The notes under the pieces are model-generated. The model was not told where the DNA came from. It saw only the letters and a program-made list of their open reading frames with translations, and searched no databases. Below are positions 46,325-58,688 of a DNA stretch of 64,000 bases, piece by piece. The first letter of the stretch is position 1; each line of letters begins with the position of its first letter. The DNA is taken from the NCBI GenBank assembly GCA_033398695.1, contig CM065804.1, forward strand, positions 122,631,501-122,695,500, given 5' to 3'. A program made the position numbers and the translations under genes. This stretch comes from Orobanche coerulescens (Eukaryota > Streptophyta > Magnoliopsida > Lamiales > Orobanchaceae).

Positions 46325-47436
46325 ATATGTATACGTACGTATTTACCAACACATGATATACCATTTCGAAGCTCTGAATCTCTAATTTAAGACGCCTGTA
46401 ACATATTTCACTTCCAAAAATTATAAAAGCTACAAAAAGCCCGATCAAACAGCAATCTCAAATCTAACAGTTTTCCAAGATGTTTCTTAAAAGTCCCCAA
46501 AGAGATTTCAGATTGTTTCTTCAAGGATTTTAGCACATCCATCCATAGAAACTAATCTTTTCACATCAACAGGCACAGGACTTGAGGTAAGATGAGGCTT
46601 TTCCTTACTGTATCATAAGGATCATATATTGATTGATATTTTCATATGTGACCTGTTATTGAACGATCATGCATAACATGTGTATGTGAAAGAATGTTTA
46701 AGAACAGGAAGTATGGTACTTGATTGATGGCGGGTAGGCACGGGACGTGGGGGACCGGCGGACCCAACACATGGTGGCAAATACTTGCGGCTGAAAGTCG
46801 GTCAAGGAAACCCACACTGAATGAAAAAGGTTGAATACGGCTAATACCATTGGTTGAAAAACCAGTATGGGAACCCCCATATATTTCTTTTATTGGCCAA
46901 TTATATGAACAGGTTCCGAAAACCATGGCATATCACTATCAGTCGAGTATCACACTTCAAGGGTACCCGAAGAAGGGATTTTACAAGAACATAACTATAT
47001 ATATATATAGTAGTTATTTGTTGATAAATGTGATACGTGATACGTTGCTATTACAGAAGTCTAGTCTTACTGACCCATTAGCTCATTAGATTCTTATGAT
47101 ACAGGTGATGATGCTCATGTTTAGGAGTTGACTATCTTCTTCAGTGTTGACAGCCGGAGACTTGTCCGTATGCCATTCCCCAGCTATTTCGCCCCTATGC
47201 TGGAAGACTATGTTTTGTTTTTAATAAGATCACTATGTTATGGTTTTGTTATGTATTAAACTTAAGGTTGTGTAATGTTTTGAATAAATAATACCGGTTT
47301 GCATTATTTCGCTGAGTACTCGCATTACCAAATATACTTTTTATTGGTTTTCAAAGTTTAAAAGCGTGATACTCCCCAACTTAGTAGCATGGACCCCTTT
47401 GCGGTTCAGCTGCTAGGTTAGAGGGTGTTACAGTTG

Positions 47437-47448
47437 TGGTATCGGAGC
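47437..47448 (+). other. E4 primer-binding site
   Basis: TGGTATCGGAGC, four bases after the 5' LTR; one base from the initiator tRNA-Met type site. Confidence 0.82.
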
Positions 47449-47632
47449 GAAGGTTTAAATATTTCCTGCAGACAAAAGATGACATATGGACATTCTCGAC
47501 TGAAGGATATGGTCAACTTTTATCTATTAAGTATTGTGTTTAATAGATTACAATATATTAGTTGTCATCATCATTGTTATGTGATCGTTGTTGGCTTATG
47601 AATGGGTGAGATTGGGCAGTACAGCGGATGTG

Positions 47633-50600
47633 ATGGCACCCAAAAGAAAGGCAAGAGATGATCTAAATCCAAACCATAACCTTCTTGAGAATTTGGCTGA
47701 GCTGATGCAACAACAGACAAGGATGTATGGTGAACAAATGCAACAATTGCTGAACATGCAACAAAGAAATGAAGAACAAAACTGACAACCTCCACCAAGA
47801 AACAATAATGGACCAGCAGTGTATGAAAAAATTAGGAAAATGGAACCTCCTGATTTTCATGGTGGGGATGATCCTATGGTTGCATAGGAATGGGTCAAAT
47901 CACTTGATGTTATCTTTGATTACTTGCACATCGACGATGCTGAGAAGATACTTTGTGCGATCTTTCAACTCAAAAAGGATGCCAGAACATGGGTGGAAGG
48001 AGCCAAACTTGCAGTCAACTTGGAAGGGTTGACGTGGGAGAGATTTAAGGTAATATTCTATGATAAATACTTCACCATGGATGCACGGTCTCTCAAGTTC
48101 AAAGAGTTTTTGGAGCAAACAAGGGGATATGTCTGTTTGTGAATATATTCGGAAATTTGAAGAAGGCTATAGGTATGTCCCCTATATTGCTAGGGATAAT
48201 GCTGAGAAGGTGGATCATTTCCTAAGAGGCCTCCGGCCTGAAATTAGAAGAGATGTGAGGATGTCTACATCAACTGAGTTCAGAGAAATAGTTGACAAAG
48301 CGCTGCTCGCAGAAGCTGACGAAAAGGAGATACAAAGGTCTTATCAACAGAAGAGGCAAGCATTTGCTTCAAAAAATTCAGCACATTGGAGGAAATCGGA
48401 GCAAAAACCAGGCAAAGACGATCAGAAGCATCCTACAGCGAGAGATGCTCCAAATACAACTAAGAAGCCCTAGTGTACTAAATGTGGGAACAATCACTTT
48501 GGAGAATGTTTTGTTGGGTCCAATAATTGTTTCAGATCCAAGAAGCCCGGACATATGGCGAGAGATTGTCCAAACACAGAGAATAAAGTTCAGGGAAGGG
48601 TCTTTGCAATGACTCGAGAAGAAGCTGATGCAGATGCTTCCGTAGTCTCAGGTACCATTCTGATCTCAGGAATTCCTGCACTTACATTGATAGACCCAGG
48701 ATCTACACATTCATTTGCATCATATGCATTTATGAGAAAATCGGGCATTAAACCAGAACTCTTGAAAGTTGGTTATAATGTGGCTGCTCTGTTTGGAGAA
48801 AATATGGATTCTGACCAAATGTTGAAGGCTTGTAAAGTTCGAATTGGCGGGAGGGTACTCTACGCCGACCTTGTTGTCCTACCAATTTCTAATTTTGATG
48901 TTATCCTTGGTATGGACTGGCTAGCTAAATATTGTGCAAATGTCGATTGCAATAAGAAGATTGTTGCCTTTCAACTAGCAAATGAAGGATGGTTTATTTT
49001 TAAAGGTAATTCATATTCATGCTCTTTGCCAATTATAATTGCACTGAAAGCTAGGAAGATGTTAAATAAGGGGTATACTGCTATTTGTCTAATGTTTTGG
49101 ACACCTCCCTTGAAATGAAATTGAAGCCTGAAGATGTAGATGTGGTTAGAGAATTTCCTGCGGTGTTTCCAGATGATCTACCAGGGTTGCCCCCATATTG
49201 GGAAATTGAGTTTGCAATCGATGTAATGCCAGGGACTACCCCTATTTCTAAAGCCCCATACAGAATGGCACCAACAGAATTGAAAGAATTAAAAACTCAG
49301 CTACAAGAATTACTTGATAAGGGATTCATTCGTCCTAGTTGTTCACCTTGGGGAGCCCCTGTCTTATTTGTAAAAAAGAAAGATGGCTCATTGAGATTAT
49401 GCATTGACTATAGGGAACTGAATAAGGTGACCATCAAGAACAAATATCCTCTTCCAAGGATAGATGATTTATTTGATCAGTTGCAAGGAGCATCAGTATT
49501 CTCAAAGATTGATTTATGTTGCGGATATCATCAATTGAATGTCAAAGAAGAAGATATCCAAAAGACAGCATTGAGAACGCGATATGGTCACTATGAATTT
49601 TTAGTGATGCCTTTTGGTTTGACAAATGCTCCAGCGGCATTTATGGATCTGATGAACCGGGTATTCAAAGAGTTCCTTGATAAATTTGTGGTGGTTTTTA
49701 TTGATGACATACTTATCTATTCACATGATAGAGATGAGCATAAAGAACACCTCAGAATTATGCTTCAAATTCTCAAAGAAAAACGGTTGTATGCTAAATT
49801 CAAGAAATGTGAATTATGGATAGAACAAGTGGTATTTTTAGGGCATGTAGTATCCAAGGATGGCATTTCAGTTGATCCCAACAAGGTATAGGCGGTGAGC
49901 AACTGGACAACACCAACGGATGTATCAGAGGTTCGAAGTTTCTTAGGACTAGCCGGATACTACCGACGGTTTGTACAATGATTCTCGAAGATTGCAGCCC
50001 CATTAACATTGTTAACAAGGAAGAATACAAAGTTTGTTTGGACTGATGCTTGCGAGGGGAGTTTCCAGGAATTGAAGCGTAGATTAACTACGGCTCCTGT
50101 CCTTGCCACTCCTATGGGAACAGGTGGCTTTGTAGTTTACACTGATGCTTCTAAGAATGGTTTGGGTGCTGTATTAATGCAACATGGAAAGGTAATAGCC
50201 TATGCCTCCAGGCAATTAAAAGAGTATGAAAAGAATTATCCAACACATGATCTAGAATTGGGTGTTGTTGTCTTTGCACTAAAAATTTGGAGGCATTACC
50301 TATATGGCGAAAAGTGCGAAATCTATACAGACCACAAAAGTTTGAAGTACTTTTTCACACAGAAGGAGCTGAATATGCGGCAGCGAAGATGGTTGGAATT
50401 GGTGAAAGACTATGATTGCGAGATGAACTATCATTCTGGTAAGGCAAATGTGGTTGCAGATGCACTAAGTAGAAAGTCTATGTCTTCCTTTCTAGTCACG
50501 CAGAAGCCACTATTATTAGACTTGCAAAAATTAGAACTGGAAATTGTGCCCAAAAGGAAGACTTGTTCATTATCAGCACTCATATTGAAACCGGCACAGC

Positions 50601-52091
50601 AAGATATAATCAAAAAAACCCAGAAGGCGGATCAATACATTGGCAAATTGAGGGAAAAAGTTGATGAAGGCAAATTACCAAACTTCTCAGTTTCTGGTGA
50701 CAAAATATTACGATATAAAGGGAGATTGTGTGCCAGCTGACACAACCATCATAGGGGACATTCTGAAGGAAGCCCATTCCAGTCCTTATTCAATACATCC
50801 AGGTAGCACAAAAATGTATAAAGACTTGCAACAACATTATTGGTGGCCTAACATGAAGAAAGATATTGCAAAATTTGTTGCAGAATGTCTAACTTGTCAG
50901 CAGATCAAAACTGAACATCAGAGACCAGCAGGATTACTGAAGCCTTTACTAATTCCATAATGGAAATTGGAACACATTACAATGGATTTCGTGCTTGGGC
51001 TACCATGGACTCAAAGTGGGTATAATTCGATATGGGTGATTGTTGATAGATTGACCAAGTATGCTCATTTCCTTCCAGTAAAATCCACATATAATATGGA
51101 TCGATACGCTCAGGAATATATTAAAGAGATAGTCCGGCTACATGGGGTGCCAATATCTATAGTATCTGACAGGGACCCTAAATTCACATCTGTATTTTGG
51201 AAAAGTTTACATAATGCAATGGGTACGAAGCTTTCTTTCAGCACCGCATTTCATCAACAAAGTGATGGGCAGTCAGAAAGAGTTATTCAAATACTCGAAG
51301 ATATGTTGAGAGCATGCATACTAGATTTCAAGGGCAATTGGGATACAAAGCTTCCATTGGTAGAGTTCACCTACAACAACACTTACCAATCTACAATTGG
51401 GATAGCACCTTATGAAGCACTATATGGAAGAAAATGTAGATCTCCCGTACACTAGGATGAAGTTGGAGAAAGAAGTCTACTGGGCCCAGAAATGATACAA
51501 CAGACTGCTATGGTGGTAGAAAAGATAAGAGAATGAATGAAAATTGCACAAAGTAGACAGAAGAGTTATGTATATAATCGAAGAAGATATTTGGAATTCG
51601 CAGTTGGAGACCATGTCTGCTTGAAAGTATCCCGAATAAAAAGCATAATGAGATTTGGGAAGAAAGGAAAACTCAGCCCGAGATATGTTGGCCCATTTGA
51701 AATCCTTGAGAGAGTTGGTGACAGAGCTTATAGAATAGCCTTACCTCCTTCGCTATCTGGTGTACACAACGTCTTCCATGTGTCCATGTTAAAGAAGTAC
51801 ATTTCCAACCCCTCACATGTGTTAAATTATGAGCCGTTGGAATTATCCCCAAACTTGTCCTATGAAGAGAAGTCGGTACAGGTTCTTGATAAGAAAATAA
51901 AGAAACTAAGAAACAAGGAAATTCATTTGGTAAAGATTTTGTGGAGGAATCATGTTGTTGAAGAGGCTACATGGGAAAGAGAGGAGGAAATGCAAAGCAA
52001 ATATCCAGAACTGTTCGGTATGTTAATTTCGAGGACGAAATTTTATAAGGAGGGGAGGACTGTAATGCCCGATTATCCCCTAAGCCAATAA
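47633..52091 (+). pseudogene. gag-pol: E4 gag-pol polyprotein, disrupted
   Basis: ATG 47633 gives [11 protein letters not shown], without the Arg/Gly-rich start of the other elements. Gag includes [14 protein letters not shown] and [13 protein letters not shown]. The zinc region (about 48475-48575) is partly degraded. The protease motif reads LIDPGSTHSF, with Pro for the usual Ser. The reverse transcriptase has FIDDILIYS near 49705. RNase H has [13 protein letters not shown] near 50135. Integrase shows [25 protein letters not shown] and GQSERVIQ. The tail has VLDKKIKKLRNKE and ATWEREEEM. Eight or so stops (among them 47783, 48471, 49889, 50958 and 51453) and frame changes near 48115, 49085 and 50730 disable it. 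The final frame runs past the polypurine tract and stops at 52089-52091 inside the LTR. Confidence 0.93.
52048..52060 (+). other. E4 polypurine tract
   Basis: AGGAGGGGAGGAC next to the 3' LTR start, after GAGGACGAAATTTTA. Confidence 0.78.
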
Positions 52092-54088
52092 CCATTTAAT
52101 ACCTAAATGCATTTACAGAATATGCATTATGGAAGCATGGCATACAAGTAGACATTTCATGAGCATGAATAACTGCTATGCCCATTTGCATTACGTTTTA
52201 TACTACATGTTAATTATCTCCCCTAACATGATAAAAGTCATTGTGAGATGTTCTGTTGCAGTGAGGAGCTCAGTTTCTCAGTAAGGAGATCGATGTGCTA
52301 AATGATTATAAAATAATAATTGTAATACCCTAGTAAATTCAAAGACTTAATTAAATGCTATTTATTTTGCTAATGATCATGGATTTCAATAATTACAAGT
52401 TGTCCAATACTTGGACCGATATGTTTCTAACATAAAATGAAGGATTTAAAAAGAAAAGATTTCAAAATAAATTATAAGGATTATTTTAGAATTTATGAAA
52501 GTAATATCGAAAATTTTCTACGAATTGATACGATAAAATTTTCATTTCAGAACACTTATACTGCAAAAATAATATTAAATTATTATTTTAATGTTGTCGA
52601 AAATCTGTTCCGAGCATATCAAAGATTTATCTCTGACGAGTCCGGAACAGGTCGGAAAATCGAATTTGGACATCGGAAAGGGGTCGACCCGGCTGAGCCA
52701 AGTTGACGGACATTTGCCGGTCACCGCCGGACATGCCGACTGACAACTGCCGGTCACGGCCGACAGAAGCTTCGAGGCCACTATCCGGATAAGGCTGTCC
52801 AGCTGTCCAGATAAGGTCGGTCATGACCGACAGAAGCTTCTCGGCCACTATTCGGATAAGGCTGTCCAGCTGTCCGGATAAGGTCGGTCACGACCGACAG
52901 AACCTTCTCGGCCAGCTGTCCGGATAAGGCCTCCAGCTGTCCGAGTAAGGTTGATTTTCAGCCGACTTTAGACTCCTATAAATATATGTATACGTACGTA
53001 TTTTCCAACAAATGATATACCATTTTGAATCTCTGAACCTCTACTTTAAGATGGCTGTAACATATTTCACTTCCAAAAATTATAAAAGCTACAAAAAGCC
53101 CGATCAAACAGGAAGCTCAAATCTAACAGTTTTCCAAGGTGTTTGTTAAAAGCCCCCAAAGAGATTTCAGATTGTTTCTTCAAGGATTTTAGCACATCCA
53201 TCCATAGAAACTGATCTTTTCACATCAAAAGGCACAGGACTTGAGGTAAGATGAGGCTTTTCCTTGCTGTATCATAAGGATCATATATTGATTGATATTT
53301 TCATATGTGACTGTTATTGAATAATCATGCATAACATGTGTATGTGAAATAATGTTTAAGAACAGGAAGTATGGTACTTGATTGATGGCGGGTAGGCACG
53401 GGACGCGGGGGACCGGTGGACCCAATACATGGTGGCAAATACTTGCGGTTGAAAGTCGGTCAAGCAAACCCACACTGAATGAAAAAGGTTGAATACGGCT
53501 AATACCATTGGTTGAAAAACCAGTATGGGAACCCCCGTATACATCTTTTATTGGCCAATTATATGAACAAGTTCCGAAAACCATGGCCTATCACTATCAG
53601 TCGAGTATCACACTTCAAGGGTACCCGAAGAAAGGATTTTACAAGAACATGACTATATATATATAGTAGTTATTTGTTGATAAATGTGATACGTGATACT
53701 TTGCTATTACAGAAGTCTAATCTTACTGATCCATTAGCTCATTAGATTCTTATGATACATGTGATGATGCTCATGTTTAGGAGTTGACTATCTTCTTCAG
53801 TGTTGATAGCCGAAGACTTGTCCATATGCCATTCCCTAGCTATTTCGCCCCTATGCTGGAAGACTATGTTTTGTTTTTAATATGATCACTCTGTTATGGT
53901 TTTGTTATGTATTAAACTTAAGGTTGTGTAATGTTTTGAATAAATAATACCGGTTTGCATTATTTCCCTGAGTACTCGCATTACCAAATCTACTTTTTAT
54001 TGGTTTTCAAAGTTTAAAAGCGTGATACTCCCCAACTTAGTAGCACGGACCCCTTTGCGGTTCAGCTGCTAGGTTAGGGGGTGTTACA
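52061..54088 (+). repeat. E4 3' LTR
   Basis: 2028 bp, three bases shorter than the 5' LTR and a few per cent different by eye. Same array (52710-52955) and TATA box (52977). Confidence 0.93.
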
Positions 54089-54093
54089 GTGTC

Positions 54094-56229
54094 GATCCAC
54101 AGACGATTGAGGCAGTGCTGGATTGGGCCACCTATGAATGTGAAGAAGGTCCGTAGTTTCTTGGGTTTGGGTGGCTACTATCATAGGTTCGTCGAGGGGT
54201 TCTCGAAACTAGCTCGGCCACTTACACATTTGCTTCAAAAATCTGAGAAGTTCGTCTAGAATGACGAAAGACAATCGAGTTTTGAGGAGCTAAAGAGGCC
54301 TTTGACTTCAGCCCCGATTCTAGCGTTGCCATGTGGAAACGAGGGTTTCGCTGTTCATAGCGATGCTTCGGGTCAGGGTCTTGGGTGCGTGTTGATGCAA
54401 CACAACAATTCTATTATGTAGGCTTCGAGACAGTTGAGGCCGTATGAGCTCAACTACCCTACTCACGATTTGGAGTTAGCGGCAGTTGTTTTTCCGCTCA
54501 AGATTTGGCGTCATTATCTCTTTGGCTCTACATGTCAGATTTTTACTGATCATAAAAGTCTGAAGTACATATTCACTCAGCGAGATTTGAATATGAGGTT
54601 GAGGAGGTGGTTGGAATTGATTAAGGATTATGACCTCGAAATCCTTTATCATCCGGGCGAGGCAAACATCGTGCCAAATGCCTTGAGTCGGAAACTGGTA
54701 ATGTTGCCAACGCTTGAGATACTTATGTCCCAATCTGAGCTTCAGTGTAATTTAATCGAGTTGAGTGTTAAGATTTTGTTTCCAGGAGCTGTCGGGCAAC
54801 TTTGTGCTTTAGAGATTTTGTCGTCGTTGGTCGATGAAATTAAACTGAAGCAGTTGGAAGATCCGATTATTACTCAAATCCGAGAGAATGTTTTTAAGGG
54901 GAAGTCTCCTAGATTTGTGATTCAGGAGGATGGTATGTTGAGATTCCAGAGTCGGCTTTGTGTACCGAATGACTTGGAATTGAGGCAGAGTATTTTGCGT
55001 GAGGCTCATGCTATGCATTACTCGGTTCATCCTGGTTCGAGTAAGATGTACAAGGACCTAAGAAGGAACATTTGGTGGAACGACATGAAGGATGAGGTCG
55101 CACAGTTTGTAGCGAGATGTTTGACTTGTCAGCAGGTCAAAATCGAGCATCAACGACCAGCCGGGTTGTTGCAGTCGCTTCCTATTCCGGAATGGAAATG
55201 GGAAGATATTTCGATGGACTTCATCACGAGCTTGCCGAGATCGAAGTCTGGTATGAATATGGTTTGGGTGATTGTGGATTGTCTGACTAAGTCGGCACAT
55301 TTTCTTAGCATCAAGAATACTTGGGGTCCAAAATAGTTAGCTCGTGTATTTATTGCGCAGATTGTGAGGCTTCACGGTACACCGAAGTCTATTGTTTCAG
55401 ATCGTGATAGCTATTTTGTATCGCACTTTTGGCAGGCGGTACATAAGACAGTGGGTACTCATTTGAGGATGGGAAGTCGGAGCGCACTATCCAGACATTT
55501 GAGGATATTTGTGTGCTTGTGCTCTCGATTGAAGCAGTGCTTAGGAGGAGCATTTGACGTTGATCGAGTTCACGTATAACAATAGTTGGCACGTGTCGAT
55601 TCGGATGGCACTGCATGAGGCGCTTTATGGGCGGCAATGTCGATCACCGATTTGTTGGAATGAGGCATCTGATTTGGTCGGAACTGAACCGGATATCGCC
55701 TTGGAGACGAGGAAGAAGGTGGAATTTATTCGGGAGAGGATGTTGATTGCTCAGAGTCAACAGAAATCCTATGCCGATGTTCATCGTTGACCTTTGGAAT
55801 TCGAGGTGGGAGACCATGTTTTGCTAAATGTGCTGCCAATGAAGGGAGTTTTCTGCTTCGGTAAGAAGGGAAAGTTGAGTCTGAGGTTTATTGGGCCCTT
55901 TGAGATTCTAGAGAGGGTTGGCGACTTGGCGTATCGTTTGGCGTTGCCTCCGGCTTTGAGCCACGTCCATAGCGTTTTCCATGTTTTCCAGCTGAGGAAA
56001 TATGTTCCAGATCCGAGTCATGTCATCGACTATTGTGAGATCGATATTGGTGAGGATATTACTTTCGAGGAGCGTCCCTTGAAGATTTTGGGGCACCGTT
56101 TGAAGCGACTGAGGCATAAGACCATTCCATTGGTCAAGGTGCAGTGGTCGAGACATGGTGTCAAAGTGGCAAGTTGGGAAACCGAGGATAGCATGCGTAC
56201 TAGGTACCCCTAGGTGTTTGTTTCTTAAG
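54094..56229 (+). pseudogene. pol: E3 pol, 3' part (RT end, RNase H, integrase, tail)
   Basis: Resumes exactly where the E3 reverse transcriptase stopped at 45401 (GATCCACAGACGATTGAGG). RNase H begins around [13 protein letters not shown] (near 54360) and includes [14 protein letters not shown] and [13 protein letters not shown]. Integrase has the zinc region ([11 protein letters not shown] to CLTCQQ, 55027-55134), [18 protein letters not shown], then a deletion near 55468 that removes the part before the catalytic Glu. WHVSIRMALHEALYG and the tail EERPLKILGH follow; the frame ends near 56229. Stops near 54420, 55336 and 55790 and several shifts are present. Confidence 0.9.
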
Positions 56230-56251
56230 TTTCGGGACGAAACTTGTGTAT

Positions 56252-56263
56252 AGAGGGGGAGAA
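56252..56263 (+). other. E3 polypurine tract
   Basis: AGAGGGGGAGAA before the 3' LTR start, after GGGACGAAACTT. Confidence 0.78.
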
Positions 56264-58410
56264 TTTAATATCCGCATTAATCCTTTTTTCGATATTTTTT
56301 GTTTTAGTGTATTTTTTATTTTTTGTGACTCGCTTGTCACCGTATTGATATTTCAAGAATATTTAATACTGGACTTTTTGTTATCCGAGCGTGGGCTTGT
56401 TTTACTTAATTCCGCGTTTAATGTCATTTTCGTCGCTATTTGGTTCGATTCTCGTAATCGTTGTTCGGAACCGCTATTTTGGAGTTTCCATAAATCCATC
56501 TAATGTTATTATGCGTGTTGTGAGCTTTTGTTTGATCTTTCGATCGTGTATCATGTGTTTTGGATATTTTGGTTCGTTTTGTAATTTTCTAAAGTTATGG
56601 GGTAATTACTATCCTTGTCGTTTCCGAACCTTTGGGTAGTTGGAATCGCGTTTTATTTTAGCGTTTTAGTTTCTGTCTCAAACTCGTCATGAGTGTATCC
56701 GTTGGTACACCTTTGTATCCTCCCATCGATCTTCATCGAGTCATCGTGCATATCTGGCCTACTGCCAGAGGCACATTACGGCCGTAAGCCTGTTACGACC
56801 ATAATGTTCAACAGTTACGGCCGTAACTTCTTCTTTTTACGGCCATAACCAACCGTCATTTTTTTCTTGCATTAATCCAGTGGGCGACTTACGGGTGTAA
56901 TATTCGCATGTTACGGCCATTAGAATTATACGGCCGTAAGTGGGTTTCGTTTATTTGTCCAGATTCTTCCCCAGGGCCAGTTACGGCCGTAAATTGATAT
57001 ACTTACGGCCTTACTATTCACAAGTTATGGCCGTATGTATGTGTTCTTACGGCCGTAACATCTGTCAACATATAAACTGACAGGGCTGACTTTTTCCTCA
57101 TTTTTCACTCTTCTCTCTTCTCTTTGCGTCAGGGGCGATCCTTGGAGCTAGGGTTCATCCGCTTTTCACCTAAACTTCGTTGGAGAAATATATTCGAGCA
57201 TCATAACATCAACCTAGCACCTAGTCATCCGTTGTTCATCCTCGAATCAAGGTAAAATCTCTTAGAACCCTACTTTTGGGAAATTCGGGGATTTTCAATT
57301 TAATGTCCGATTCGTTTCATATTGTTGATTAATCCATGATGTATGTGATTAATCTTAGTGGTATTCATGTTTTCCCTACGAGTTAATGGTAAATTTTGTG
57401 GTATTTGTGAAATCGAGAGGGTTCGATTGGGATCCTCCCTCGTTGTTGTTTTTGTCCGAATTTACATGAATCGTAAGTGGGTTTTCGGGCGTATTCCATT
57501 TTTATAATCGTGTAGAATTGGTTGTGATTGTATTCTTCGAATTGTTAGGTTCGTGTTTGTCAGTTCCTAGGGATTGTGGTTGATTCTCCGTTCCGTTCGT
57601 TTCGTCGTTAATTACTCAAGGCAAGTATTCTTGTGAAACCCTTATGCTTAACATGAAATGGTAATGTATATGTGTGTGATTTGCTCACTCCGGGAGGGTC
57701 CGACGGGGCCTCGGAGGAATCCAGTGGTTTAGTCCTGGATTCATGAGCTTGTTGGCTAGCCAGTCTGGGAGGGTCCATAGAGGCCTCAGATGGGACCAGC
57801 GGTTTAGCCCCCGTCGTAGGCGATGCATGTGCGTGATTTCGGTTTTAACTATGGCCATTCTGGGAGGGTCCATAGAGGCCTCAGATGGGACCAGTGGTTT
57901 AGCCCCGGTCCTAGGCGAGATTGAACTGTGATTATTGACTGTTGTTTTCCAGAAAAGACATGTCTGGTTTTGGATTTTGAAATGACTTGATGCATATACT
58001 ATGAAATATGTAAGCGAATGGTTTGCCTTGATTACTTGTACTAGCGTAATTGCTAACACCTTTGGGGACCCATTTTGGGGAAATTCTTGTTATGAATTTC
58101 AGGTGGCGTTCAGCCGGTCGAGCGGGCACTAGAGCAGTACGAGGATGCTGGACGGGGATGTTGACGCATGCAATGGAGTCCCTTTATTTCCGTTGTCCAT
58201 TTTGATGTGTTTGTTTTCCAAACTTGTGAACTTATAGATAGTACTCGCGAGAACTTAGGCACTTTTGATTTGGTATATGTTTTGTATGTTTCATCGTATT
58301 TGTGAATTTGGGTGATGTCCTATTTACCGGTTGTACCGGGTGATTTCTTTTAGTTATTGTTATGGTGTTGTGTGTTTCTCGCTAACCGAGATGGTTAGAC
58401 TAGTGGTATT
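56264..58410 (+). repeat. E3 3' LTR, 3'-truncated
   Basis: The start TGTAATATCC has mutated to TTTAATATCC. It holds the palindrome array (56776-57058), TATAAA at 57071, a donor-like AAGGTAAAA near 57250, three GGGAGGGTCC-type repeat units (57692-57915) and an acceptor-like TTTCAGGTGG near 58101. Homology to the 5' LTR stops at about 58410 (after GGTTAGA, GGTATT), so the final tail with GTGTTACA is missing. Confidence 0.85.
56776..57058. repeat. U3 palindrome array of E3 3' LTR (TTACGGCCGTAA type)
   Basis: About ten or eleven copies; perfect TTACGGCCGTAA at 56776-56787, near 56814, near 56981 and 57047-57058. Matches the array of the 5' LTR (31790-32026). Confidence 0.85.
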
Positions 58411-58688
58411 TCTAAAAAATAGAAAATTTTTTAGGTTTATCCCCGAGTAATACTTTCAACACGCTTCGGGTCTCTGACCCAAAAATATATTTCTTTGCCA
58501 AAAACTTTTTGGGCTCCTTGACCCAAAATGAATTAATCTCATCTCAAAATCGCTTGGTTCTGGGTCACTCTTGTTGTTCGTGTGTCTCCTTCGGTTTGTT
58601 GCTTGGCGTCGGATGCGCGTTGTTCTCATCCAAAATGGAATTCGCTGTTTTCCATCCCTAAATGCTGTCTGTGCTGCTGTCTGCACTC

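Larger units (their letters stand above)
45402..47432 (+). repeat. E4 5' LTR
   Basis: 2031 bp. Contains an AT-rich first 600 bases, a tandem inverted-repeat array (46040-46300), a TATA box (46318-46324), a leader with a donor-like GAGGTAAGA near 46585, a TA-dinucleotide tract near 47000, and a tail ending AGAGGGTGTTACA. Confidence 0.93.
45402..54088 (+). mobile_element. E4: complete Del/Tekay-type retrotransposon, separate family
   Basis: LTRs 45402-47432 (2031 bp) and 52061-54088 (2028 bp) run from TGTAATGCCC to GGTGTTACA. It has a primer-binding site, gag-pol and polypurine tract. Flanks GTGTT (45397-45401) and GTGTC (54089-54093) form a target duplication with one mismatch. It lies in the E3 reverse transcriptase region, same orientation. 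LTR sequence, gag and codon use (AT-rich) differ from E1, E2, E3 and E9, so it is another family, but the C-terminal RNKEIHLVKILWRNH segment is of the same chromodomain-like type. Confidence 0.94.
31627..58410 (+). mobile_element. E3: Tekay-type retrotransposon in three pieces
   Basis: Remaining parts: 5' LTR 31627-33363 (first 350 bases missing), leader 33364-33501, gag to mid-RT 42851-45401, RT to integrase 54094-56229, and 3' LTR 56264-58410 (last ~100 bases missing). E2 fills the first gap and E4 the second. Joining across each gap gives continuous homology with E1 and E9, and both gaps are bounded by target duplications. Both outer ends are cut: the left against E7 pol remains, the right against a sequence leading into E9, so the original insertion site is lost. 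Confidence 0.88.

Noticed and set aside
47000..47016. TA-dinucleotide tract as a separate microsatellite locus
   Set aside because: Very short and part of the E4 LTR; the 3' LTR has it at the same place with one or two fewer repeats.
45402..54088. Endogenous pararetrovirus, because of strong reverse transcriptase and RNase H
   Set aside because: LTRs, polypurine tract, target duplication and an integrase downstream of RNase H identify a Ty3/gypsy element; no movement or coat protein region.
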